DNA from: an uncultured Erysipelotrichaceae bacterium
Lineage (GTDB): Bacteria > Bacillota_I > Bacilli_A > RFN20 > CAG-826
Reading direction: 5' to 3'
NCBI GenBank assembly: GCA_946612405.1
Contig: CAMOEQ010000008.1
Location: forward strand, 1-22,049
DNA length: 22,049 nucleotides
The translations under genes and the position numbers were made by a program. Every line of letters starts with the position of its first letter. Position 1 is the stretch's first letter. A model generated the notes under the pieces. It was not told the origin of the DNA. It saw nothing but the letters and a program-made list of their open reading frames with translations, and made no database searches. Below, piece by piece: positions 14,610-21,581 of the stretch.

Positions 14610-15574
14610 AGATTAATATAACTAGTTAATCGATAGATAGAAACTGTAAACATATCAATTTGAACATTGGATTGATAAGTTGTAAATTTATCTTCTTTAG
14701 AATTATACATAAACCAACCATCAACGGTTGTATGTGATCTAATATCCCAACAATTTTGCGCAGTATCGAAATTTATATCCCATAATGCTGCACTTGATTT
14801 AGCAGTATCATAAAATGATACTTTCCCAGTATTAGTGGTTGCTAAATATGTTCCATCTTCTCTTTCTGGAACTTCTAAAGTGTAGCCACCTCTATTTTTA
14901 TAATCTTCTCCTAAAATAAATTGAGCAGCATCTCCGATATTGCTAACTTCTAAGCCTTCAAACGATGCATTTACTGAATGAAGATACATATTAGTATCAT
15001 TTGTTGTAGCTAATTTTTGTTTTTCAGGACAAGCGAAAAGAAGCTCATCGCCGACACTTAAAACATTTCCTGTTACTTTAACCCATTTTTTAACAATTGA
15101 AGCCCCATTAGGATAAACGATTATTTTAGCGTATGCTTTTTTATTTCCTTCAACACTTGTACAAGTTAATGTTGTCGTGCCACTGGCATTGCCAGTGACT
15201 CGTCCATAATCATCAACAGTAGCAATATTTGTATCGCTTATTTGCCATCTAACTTCTTTAAGTTCTAAAGTAACTTCGGATTCAGGGATATTAAAAACAT
15301 ATTTTACGATAACTGAATCGCTTCTTTTACCTACTTGAATTTCAAGTTCTTTAATGTTTAAGGAAATTGAATCAATTTTACTTGTGTCTTCTTCTTCGGG
15401 ATCAACAGGGATTATTGGCTCATCGCTATCGCCTGTTGTATCGCTTGTTGAAGGTGAAATTGAAGAAGAATTTGTAGATGTGTTTGTTGAATCTGTTGTT
15501 TTATTTTTAGTAGGTAAACACCCAGTCAATAATGTTGGTATTAATAAAATTAATAATTTAGATATTTTTTTCAT
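14606..15574 (-). CDS. Lipoprotein with an Ig-like domain and a beta-rich C-terminal domain
   Basis: A 322-residue secreted lipoprotein. The signal sequence MKKISKLLILLIPTLLTGC has a lipobox with C19. A Ser/Thr/Asn-rich then acidic linker runs to about residue 65. A Big_2-like Ig domain follows (ISLNIKELEIQVGK to AYAKIIVYP, about 69-155, with WQISDTNIATVDDYGRVTG). The rest (about 160-322) contains a pattern often seen in Firmicute and Bacteroidetes surface proteins: V-x-D-GDELLFAC, GYTLEV, GTYLAT, WFMYN..FTTYQ and a final IYRL; I know no name for it. It may bind a ligand at the cell surface. It is co-transcribed with the metal permease (ATGA overlap), with AAGGG upstream of its ATG; DUF3737 lies 17 bp upstream. 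Confidence 0.85.
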   Translation of the reverse strand: MKKISKLLILLIPTLLTGCLPTKNKTTDSTNTSTNSSSISPSTSDTTGDSDEPIIPVDPEEEDTSKIDSISLNIKELEIQVGKRSDSVIVKYVFNIPESEVTLELKEVRWQISDTNIATVDDYGRVTGNASGTTTLTCTSVEGNKKAYAKIIVYPNGASIVKKWVKVTGNVLSVGDELLFACPEKQKLATTNDTNMYLHSVNASFEGLEVSNIGDAAQFILGEDYKNRGGYTLEVPEREDGTYLATTNTGKVSFYDTAKSSAALWDINFDTAQNCWDIRSHTTVDGWFMYNSKEDKFTTYQSNVQIDMFTVSIYRLTSYINL

Positions 15575-15591
15575 AACGACCCTTATCTAAT

Positions 15592-16431
15592 TTAACGTAT
15601 AACGACTTTTCCATTACATGGATAAACTGGATTTTCTTTAATAATCTCCCCTACTTCATCAACGGTTATAACACCGCTTTTAGGATTTTTAATTGAATCG
15701 ACTTTACCAAAGATTGAGGCATTAACATCGCTATATTCGAAAGATAAATCGCAATCAACCATCTTACAATCAATCAATTTTAGGTTTTTGCAATAACATA
15801 AAGGTTGAGTACCAATTATCGTGCAATTAATTAAAGTTAGATTATCGGAGAACCAGCCGAGATATTCGCCTTTAACAATGCTATTTTCAACAACGACATT
15901 TTTTGAATGCCAAAAAGCATCTTTGGTGTCGAGTTCAGAGTTGCTGATGCGAAGATTATTAATATATTGAAAGGAATACTTTCCTTTCATTTTAATATTT
16001 GTTAAAACGATATTATTTGAATCGAAGAACAAATATTCACTTTCAATAGAGCTATTTACAAGATTAATGCAATTTGATTTCCAACCAAATTCAGTTGAAA
16101 TTATTTGAGAATCATAAATCGCAATATCTTCGCATTCTCTAACGGCTTTTACACCTTTAATAACTGAGTTTTTGATAACCCCATTTCTAGCGTACCAAAT
16201 TGGCGCGCGAGTAAGTTCGTCCATCTTTGAATCGATTAATTCAAAATGTTCATCATGCCAAAGTGGATAGCGGAGTGAGAACGAACAATTAATTACTTTA
16301 ATATTTTTAGCTTCTTTTAAAACTGATTCGCCATCAGCAGGACCAGCAAAAGTGCATGAAATAACTTCGCAATCTTTTAAAGCGTATAAACTTCTTTCTT
16401 CGTCGTATGTCTTATTTTCTATTCTTTTCAT
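15592..16431 (-). CDS. DUF3737-family right-handed beta-helix protein
   Basis: A 279-residue protein without signal peptide or membrane segment. The start MKRIENKTYDEERSLYALKD and the repeated short strands with N/S/C-rich turns (IKNSVIKG, LVNSSIES, LTNIKMKG, ISNSELDT, VENSIVKG, LINCTIIG, LIDCKMVD) are the single-stranded right-handed beta-helix pattern of DUF3737, a family whose function is unknown to me. Trp, His and Cys residues recur at similar positions (PLWHDE, PIWYAR, AFWHSK, LGWFSD). The length matches the family. It begins without a ribosome binding site and lies between the ABC exporter (32 bp upstream) and the lipoprotein (17 bp downstream), so it may be read through with the latter. 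Confidence 0.85.
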   Translation of the reverse strand: MKRIENKTYDEERSLYALKDCEVISCTFAGPADGESVLKEAKNIKVINCSFSLRYPLWHDEHFELIDSKMDELTRAPIWYARNGVIKNSVIKGVKAVRECEDIAIYDSQIISTEFGWKSNCINLVNSSIESEYLFFDSNNIVLTNIKMKGKYSFQYINNLRISNSELDTKDAFWHSKNVVVENSIVKGEYLGWFSDNLTLINCTIIGTQPLCYCKNLKLIDCKMVDCDLSFEYSDVNASIFGKVDSIKNPKSGVITVDEVGEIIKENPVYPCNGKVVIR

Positions 16432-16450
16432 ATTAAACTTGTTTAATCAT

Positions 16451-16459
16451 TTTATAATA
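16451..16459 (-). promoter_or_regulatory. Possible -10 of the DUF3737/lipoprotein/permease unit
   Basis: TATTATAAA on the minus strand lies about 20 nt before the ATG at 16431, in the 32-bp gap after the ABC exporter gene. The leader would be about 12 nt, SD-less, and includes the small inverted repeat TTAAAC/GTTTAA (16436-16446 region). No clear -35 is seen. Confidence 0.35.
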
Positions 16460-16463
16460 AGCT

Positions 16464-18236
16464 CTATTTATTCGCAAATTGTAGTTGATAGAGTTTATAG
16501 TAATGACCCCTATTCCTTAATAATTTTTGATGGCTCCCTTGTTCAATTATTTCACCGTTTTGTAAAACGATTATATTATCTGCATGTTGAATGGTTGAAA
16601 GTCGATGAGCAACGACAAGCATCGTGCCAATATTTTTAATTTTCTCGAGTGAATTTTGAATTATTGATTCGGTTTCAGTATCGATATTTGATGTAGCCTC
16701 ATCCAAGATGAGCATTTGAGGTTTATGAACAACGCATCTAGCAAAAGATAATAATTGCCTTTGACCAGCGGAGAAATTCTCGCCTCTTTCAATGACTTCT
16801 TCATCATATTTATTTGGTAGTTTTTCAATGAAGCTGCTTGCATTAACATATTCGCAAGCATATTTAATGTCCTCTTCACTTATTGATTCATCATGAAGGG
16901 AAATATTTGTTTTAATTGATCCAGAGAATAAGAAGACATCTTGAAGCATCTGACCAATAGCTTTACGAAGTGATTCGACTTTAATAGTCGAAATATCAAT
17001 ATCATCGATCAATATTTGTCCTTTTTGAATCTCATAATTTCTTACTATCAAAGATAAAATCGTTGTTTTTCCTGCTCCTGTTGCTCCAACAAAGGCGACG
17101 GTTTCTTTAGGATTAATAACAAAAGATACATCTTTTAAAATCCAATTATCTTTTTCATAAGCAAACCAAACATTTTTAAATTCGATCTTGCCATTAAATT
17201 TATCAATTTCTCGCGCATTTGGTTTGTCTAATACTTGAGGTTTAACATCTAAAAGATTATATAATCTTTCACAAGCTGTTAACGCTCTTTGGATGCTATA
17301 AACTTGTTCGGATATATTTTGAATTGGGTTGAAAAATTTTGATAAATATAGATAAAATCCAACAATTTCTGCTCCACTTAAAGCGAGCTGTAAGCCCACT
17401 CCAAAGGTAACAGCAATTGCGCCATAATATAGCAAATTGATAAGCGGGCGATAGAAAGCAAAAACTAAAACAACCCCATATTTCGCTTTGCGAAGTTTGA
17501 TATTTTTCGCATCAAATTCTTTTTGTTTTCTCTTTTGTTGATTGAAAGTTTGAATGATTTTCATTCCTGATAAATGCTCAGATAAGAATGTATTTACATC
17601 GCTTAAACTTTCTCTTTCTTTTCTAAACGCTTTTCCGATGAAATAACCAAAGATAAACGAAAGAACGATTGTAGCTAAAGTAAAGCCAAGAAGAAGGATA
17701 GATAATCTAGCAGATAAAACAATCATCGAAGTAAAAACTGCTAATACGGTTAAACTATCTCTCACCAACCTAATCAGTGTATCAGTGAATAGATTAGACA
17801 TGGCTTCAGTATAAGAAGTAACGCGAGTAACCAAAGAACCAACCGGCATTTCATTGAATTGATTTTGCGACATTTTCTCTATATGAGAAAAGACTTCCAT
17901 TCTTAATTCGTAAACTATTCTTTGTCCAGATGATTGAAGTATCATCGATTCGAAATAAACAATTATTTGATTAAATATAGATAAACCAAAATAGCCAACC
18001 GCGATACCAATGACCATTGTTAATGTTGTATTCATGATATGATTAGCATCAAGATATTCAACAAATTTCATCGTCATAAGTGGTAAAACAATATCTATTC
18101 CAACACTGATTAAAATGAGTAAAGCAGCTAAAAGAATCCACCATTTCTCCTTCTTAACATATTTCCAGGAGCGGGCTAATAATGTTGATATTTTCATCTT
18201 TTTCGTTCCAAAAAGCTTTTCTAAATCATCATTCAT
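16464..18236 (-). CDS. Heterodimeric ABC exporter, subunit with canonical Walker B
   Basis: A 590-residue half-transporter: six membrane helices (to about residue 320) then an ATPase domain. Walker A is VGATGAGKTT, Q-loop GQMLQDVFLF, signature FSAGQ (488-492, degenerate versus LSGGQ), Walker B LILDEATS with catalytic E513, and the switch His is present in VVAHRLS. Together with the upstream subunit it makes a heterodimer of the BmrC/BmrD or TM287/288 type, commonly multidrug or lipid/peptide exporters; substrate unknown. The start is ATG 18236, not GTG 18245: AGGAGG lies 8 nt before this ATG and would overlap the GTG. It overlaps the partner gene by eight bases. Confidence 0.93.
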   Translation of the reverse strand: MNDDLEKLFGTKKMKISTLLARSWKYVKKEKWWILLAALLILISVGIDIVLPLMTMKFVEYLDANHIMNTTLTMVIGIAVGYFGLSIFNQIIVYFESMILQSSGQRIVYELRMEVFSHIEKMSQNQFNEMPVGSLVTRVTSYTEAMSNLFTDTLIRLVRDSLTVLAVFTSMIVLSARLSILLLGFTLATIVLSFIFGYFIGKAFRKERESLSDVNTFLSEHLSGMKIIQTFNQQKRKQKEFDAKNIKLRKAKYGVVLVFAFYRPLINLLYYGAIAVTFGVGLQLALSGAEIVGFYLYLSKFFNPIQNISEQVYSIQRALTACERLYNLLDVKPQVLDKPNAREIDKFNGKIEFKNVWFAYEKDNWILKDVSFVINPKETVAFVGATGAGKTTILSLIVRNYEIQKGQILIDDIDISTIKVESLRKAIGQMLQDVFLFSGSIKTNISLHDESISEEDIKYACEYVNASSFIEKLPNKYDEEVIERGENFSAGQRQLLSFARCVVHKPQMLILDEATSNIDTETESIIQNSLEKIKNIGTMLVVAHRLSTIQHADNIIVLQNGEIIEQGSHQKLLRNRGHYYKLYQLQFANK

Positions 18237-20025
18237 TATTAACACCTCCTTTCACTTCTTCTTCAAGACGTTGAAGTTTAACCATATTTTTATAAGTTGG
18301 AGATATTTTTAAAAGATTCTCATGAGTATCAAATGCTTCTAATTTACCTTCATTTAAAACGATGATGCGATCAAGAGATTTAACTGTTGAAATTCTTGAG
18401 GCTGCAACAATGGTTGTTTGCCCTTTTCTTTTTTCTTTAATATTCTTAAGAATATTTTCTTCTGTTTTTACATCGACTGCACTAACGGTATCATCAAGCA
18501 AAAGAATAGGTGGATTTTTATAGTAGGCTCTTGCTAAAGAGATACGTTGCTTTTGACCACCACTAAGCGTAACACCACGTTCGCCACTTACCGTTTCATA
18601 TTTGTTAGAAAATGAGCCTATATTATCATGAACATCCGCAAACATTGCCGATTCAAATACTTTGTTATCATTTGGATTATCCTCGCAAAAACCGATGTTT
18701 TTTGAAATTTTGTCTGAGAATAAGAAATTATCTTGAGGGGCATAGCCTATATTATTTCTAAGCGAATAAATATCGCATTTCATAATATCGACGCCATCGA
18801 TAAATAGCGAATTATCATTAACGTTATATAGCCTTAAAAGCGAATTGATTAAAGTTGATTTTCCGCATCCAATCTTTCCGACGATACCAACACTTTCACC
18901 AGCTTTAATTGTTAAAGAAATATCGTTTAACGAATCAAAAGAACTTCCTTCGTATCTAAACGAGAAATGATTAAAGGTAATATCGCCTCTAATTTTATTA
19001 AGCTTAATTGCATCGATAGGATTTTTAACATCTTCATTTGCATTTAAGAAATTACCGATACGTTTAAATGATGCTTTGGTTCTTGAACGCATCGTAACGA
19101 TTTGTCCTAAAGCGATCATTGGCCAAATAAGAATCTCAATATAACCTAAGAATTCAATCAAATTACCTATGGTAAGATTGATGGTTTGCCCAAAAATAAC
19201 AACTGGTTGAAGAGTTGCAGCCATATAAACAAAATAACCACCGAAGCCAAGAATCAAAGCCATTTCTAAAGAGACGATGACAGAGATTAAAACATCAAAT
19301 AGAACTGAGATTCTTGCGAAATTGATATTAACGTCTTTGTTTTTTCTGGCTACTTTTGCAAAAGCGTGTATTTCCTTGGTTTCTTTTACGAATGCTTTAA
19401 TAACTCTTATACCAGTAAAATTCTCATTGGTGAAATCATATAATTCATCATAAGCTTTTTGACGATATTCCCATTTTTTAGACATGAATATCTCAACTAA
19501 CGCTCCCCAAATAACAATCAAAATAATTGGAATAATTGCGATTATTGCAAAGATGAAATTAACTCTAACCATCTTAATGATGGTAATTAGGGATAAAAAG
19601 ACAGCATCAATAAGCATGATTGTACCCCAACCATAGAATTCGCCGATTGTTTCGATGTCAGTTGTAAACCAAGACATGATTGAGCCTACTTTAGTAGAAT
19701 GATAATAATTAAGCGATAATCTTTGAGCCTTCTCATACATCTCGCGACGTATTCCTTCTTCGATACCACTACTAGCTCTAAAGATTGTTAATCTCCAAAC
19801 GATACGACCAGCAAACATAATTGCTGCGCATATTAAAACTCCAACAATTATTTGAGTTAGTTTTTCGTTATCGGTAATTAAAGAATTATTATCGTCGATA
19901 ATTTGACCTAAATATTGTGGAATGAAAGTTTGAACGATATCAACCGCCATTAAAGCTAAAATTCCTATAAGGAAAAAAGCGAGAAATTTTATATAATATT
20001 TGTTGATAATCTTGTTAAAAATCAT
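18229..20025 (-). CDS. Heterodimeric ABC exporter, subunit with degenerate catalytic site
   Basis: A 598-residue half-transporter with six membrane helices and an ATPase domain. Walker A is VGKIGCGKSTL, Q-loop GYAPQDNFLF, and the signature LSGGQKQRISLARA is canonical. The Walker B reads LLLDDTVSAVD, so D512 replaces the catalytic Glu, and the switch His is Ser (S543 in VAASRIS). The subunit therefore cannot form a normal hydrolysis site with its own Walker motifs, but supplies LSGGQ to its partner's site. The ATG at 20025 has no Shine-Dalgarno sequence and lies 2 nt after a hairpin with a U-tract. The two exporter genes are translationally coupled. Confidence 0.93.
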   Translation of the reverse strand: MIFNKIINKYYIKFLAFFLIGILALMAVDIVQTFIPQYLGQIIDDNNSLITDNEKLTQIIVGVLICAAIMFAGRIVWRLTIFRASSGIEEGIRREMYEKAQRLSLNYYHSTKVGSIMSWFTTDIETIGEFYGWGTIMLIDAVFLSLITIIKMVRVNFIFAIIAIIPIILIVIWGALVEIFMSKKWEYRQKAYDELYDFTNENFTGIRVIKAFVKETKEIHAFAKVARKNKDVNINFARISVLFDVLISVIVSLEMALILGFGGYFVYMAATLQPVVIFGQTINLTIGNLIEFLGYIEILIWPMIALGQIVTMRSRTKASFKRIGNFLNANEDVKNPIDAIKLNKIRGDITFNHFSFRYEGSSFDSLNDISLTIKAGESVGIVGKIGCGKSTLINSLLRLYNVNDNSLFIDGVDIMKCDIYSLRNNIGYAPQDNFLFSDKISKNIGFCEDNPNDNKVFESAMFADVHDNIGSFSNKYETVSGERGVTLSGGQKQRISLARAYYKNPPILLLDDTVSAVDVKTEENILKNIKEKRKGQTTIVAASRISTVKSLDRIIVLNEGKLEAFDTHENLLKISPTYKNMVKLQRLEEEVKGGVNNE

Positions 20026-20027
20026 TC

Positions 20028-20054
20028 AAAAAGGTCCATTAATTTGGACCTTTA
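20028..20054 (-). terminator. Hairpin with U-tract before the ABC exporter start
   Basis: AAAGGTCC (20053-20046, minus strand) pairs with GGACCTTT (20037-20030) over 8-9 bp and the second arm continues into TTTTT (20032-20028). It suits termination of the yhhQ-SDR operon, whose stop is at 20084. It ends two bases before the exporter ATG, so it would also be the leader of any exporter transcript starting just upstream. Confidence 0.75.
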
Positions 20055-20062
20055 TTGTATCA
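20054..20062 (-). promoter_or_regulatory. Possible extended -10 of the ABC exporter operon
   Basis: TGA-TACAAT on the minus strand directly precedes the hairpin. Transcription would start inside its first arm. No clear -35 box is visible. Confidence 0.4.
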
Positions 20063-20083
20063 CAAATAGTGCGCGTTATATAT

Positions 20084-20740
20084 CTATTTTGGCCAAACGA
20101 ATGTGGAATTGAGATTTAATTCACCATTATCGATCAAAATATCTTGCCCGCTCATCGATTTATTAACCATTGTTATAAAATAACACCAATCACAAACTTC
20201 TTCTAAACTCATCCATTTTTTAAGCGGAGTAACTTCCATGATTTTATCCCAACTATTTTTATCATCCATAACTGGTTTATTTGAATCGGTTAAAACTCCG
20301 CCCAATGAAATTGAATTTACAGTTGCGCCGTATTTAGCAAGTTCAACAGCCACATTTTTCATATAAGAGACAACACCAGCTTTTGAAGCGGCATATTCAG
20401 GGAATTCAAACCCGCTTCTTGCCGAGGCACTTGCATTAAATAAAACCGATTTAATCTTATTTTGAAATGCATATTTTTTCGTGACATTAATCGTTCCTTT
20501 TAAATTGACATCGATGTCATTTTTATTTTGAACTCCTGCATTATTAATTAGCACATTGATATCTTTGATATCAGGAAGAGTTTTTTCATCAGAAATATCG
20601 GCAATAAAATGTTGATAATTTTTATTAGAAATAGAAGAAGGAAGAATATCGATTCCAATTACTTCATGTCCTTCAAGTAAAAATCTATTCGCTAAAGCTT
20701 TTCCAATTCCTTTAGAGGTTCCACTTATTAAAATTTTCAT
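20084..20740 (-). CDS. Short-chain dehydrogenase/reductase (SDR)
   Basis: A 218-residue classical SDR. It has the nucleotide-binding SGTSKGIGKAL loop at residues 6-16, INNAG (65-69), the catalytic Ser region NASASAR (S104 or S106) and Y116-x3-K120 in EYAASKAG. The FD-type segment IGIDILP after the second strand suggests NAD(H) rather than NADP(H), because an acidic Asp ends it. The substrate is unknown; the family includes 3-oxoacyl-ACP reductases. It is co-transcribed with the YhhQ-type transporter (ATGA overlap, with AGGGGA as ribosome binding site inside that gene) and therefore should be under the same leader control. Confidence 0.9.
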   Translation of the reverse strand: MKILISGTSKGIGKALANRFLLEGHEVIGIDILPSSISNKNYQHFIADISDEKTLPDIKDINVLINNAGVQNKNDIDVNLKGTINVTKKYAFQNKIKSVLFNASASARSGFEFPEYAASKAGVVSYMKNVAVELAKYGATVNSISLGGVLTDSNKPVMDDKNSWDKIMEVTPLKKWMSLEEVCDWCYFITMVNKSMSGQDILIDNGELNLNSTFVWPK

Positions 20741-21480
20741 CTTTTTACATCCCCTACTAATTCAAAATATTGTCGACCAATATCGTTCTTTTTCCAATTT
20801 TTTGTAACCATATATCCAAAAGGAGAAAAGACGATTTCTAAAACAAGCTCGAGCATTGCTCCTAAAACTGAACAAGTTACGCATTGAATTAAAGTCCAAT
20901 GGAATCCATTCCAGAAGATCGGAGCAAAAACCATAAAGCAAAGTATTGCAAAAATTAAATTATCAAAGAATTGCCCAATGAAAGTTGAGACATAACTTCT
21001 AACGATAAATGCTAATTTTCCATCGGGATTTTTATGGAATAATTTTCCAGTCGCATAATTCAAAAAATTATTGAGAATTGCCGAGGAAATGAAGGCGACT
21101 GTTGATGAAATAAGAATGAACCAAGTACCACCAACAACACCATTAAATGCCGAAAAATCTTCACCTGTTGGAATGATGGAAGCAATCCAAAAAATAAAGC
21201 AAGTCAGTAAATTCACTAAAACAGCAAATATTGACATCCTCGTCGAGGCTCTTGGACCGAAATGTTTGGTGACCACGTCCATTGATAAAAATGAGAGCCA
21301 ACTAACTAAGATACCACCATCAACCGCGATTATTTCATTTTGATAGATAGTCTTATTAGCTAAAATGTTCATTGTGATGACGCTAACCACGAAAAGAGCG
21401 ACGACAGGCGCTGGGATATTTCGAAGTAGGACAACACTTTCATGGATGGTCTTTTTTGACCACGAAAGTATACTTTTCAT
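20737..21480 (-). CDS. yhhQ: Queuosine-precursor transporter, YhhQ/VUT family
   Basis: A 247-residue membrane protein with six or so helices. NILANKTI near the N-terminus, the acidic helix with MDVVTKHFGPRASTRM, the RSYVSTFIGQFFDNLIF segment and the EIVFSPFGYMVTK end match the YhhQ (Vut_1) family, which imports queuosine precursors such as preQ0 and preQ1. The start ATG 21480 follows AAGGAG at good spacing. The leader folds as a possible preQ1 riboswitch, which would support the transport role. The SDR gene downstream is coupled by overlap. Confidence 0.88.
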   Translation of the reverse strand: MKSILSWSKKTIHESVVLLRNIPAPVVALFVVSVITMNILANKTIYQNEIIAVDGGILVSWLSFLSMDVVTKHFGPRASTRMSIFAVLVNLLTCFIFWIASIIPTGEDFSAFNGVVGGTWFILISSTVAFISSAILNNFLNYATGKLFHKNPDGKLAFIVRSYVSTFIGQFFDNLIFAILCFMVFAPIFWNGFHWTLIQCVTCSVLGAMLELVLEIVFSPFGYMVTKNWKKNDIGRQYFELVGDVKR

Positions 21481-21490
21481 AAAAAAATTT

Positions 21491-21540
21491 CTCCTTGGTT
21501 TTAATTTATTAAGCGAAGGATTTAGAGGCCGAACTTCGCT
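21491..21540 (-). ncRNA. Candidate preQ1-I riboswitch upstream of yhhQ
   Basis: Read on the minus strand, P1 is AGCGAAG/CTTCGCT (21540-21534 and 21518-21512). The loop starts TTCGGC, contains TAAAT and ends in C right before the P1 3' arm, the position of the ligand-recognising C in class I preQ1 aptamers. An A-rich tail (TAATAAATTAAAA) leads to CCAAGGAG; CC can pair with GG of the loop as pseudoknot P2, which would mask the ribosome binding site. Compared with Bacillus the loop is longer (15 nt) and P1 is longer (7 bp), so the call needs a covariance-model test. Confidence 0.5.
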
Positions 21541-21546
21541 AGAAAA

Positions 21547-21574
21547 ATTATAACACTTGAAGAAATAAAAACAA
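21547..21574 (-). promoter_or_regulatory. Promoter of the yhhQ-SDR operon
   Basis: TTGTTT (21574-21569) and TATAAT (21552-21547) with a 16-bp spacer, and TGT just before the -10. The expected start falls at the first base of the P1 stem of the riboswitch candidate. Confidence 0.75.
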
Positions 21575-21581
21575 TTAAGAG

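Noticed and set aside
15354..15590. Plus-strand frame rich in Ser/Gly/Val opposite the lipoprotein start
   Set aside because: Its composition mirrors the Ser/Thr-rich linker on the real strand; it has no start signals.
16464..18245. GTG start at 18245 for the second ABC exporter subunit
   Set aside because: The GTG overlaps the AGGAGG site itself; the ATG at 18236 has optimal spacing to it.
21491..21540. preQ1-II or preQ1-III class for the yhhQ leader
   Set aside because: The short single stem plus A-rich tail and loop-to-ribosome-site pairing fits class I; the larger structures of the other classes are not visible.
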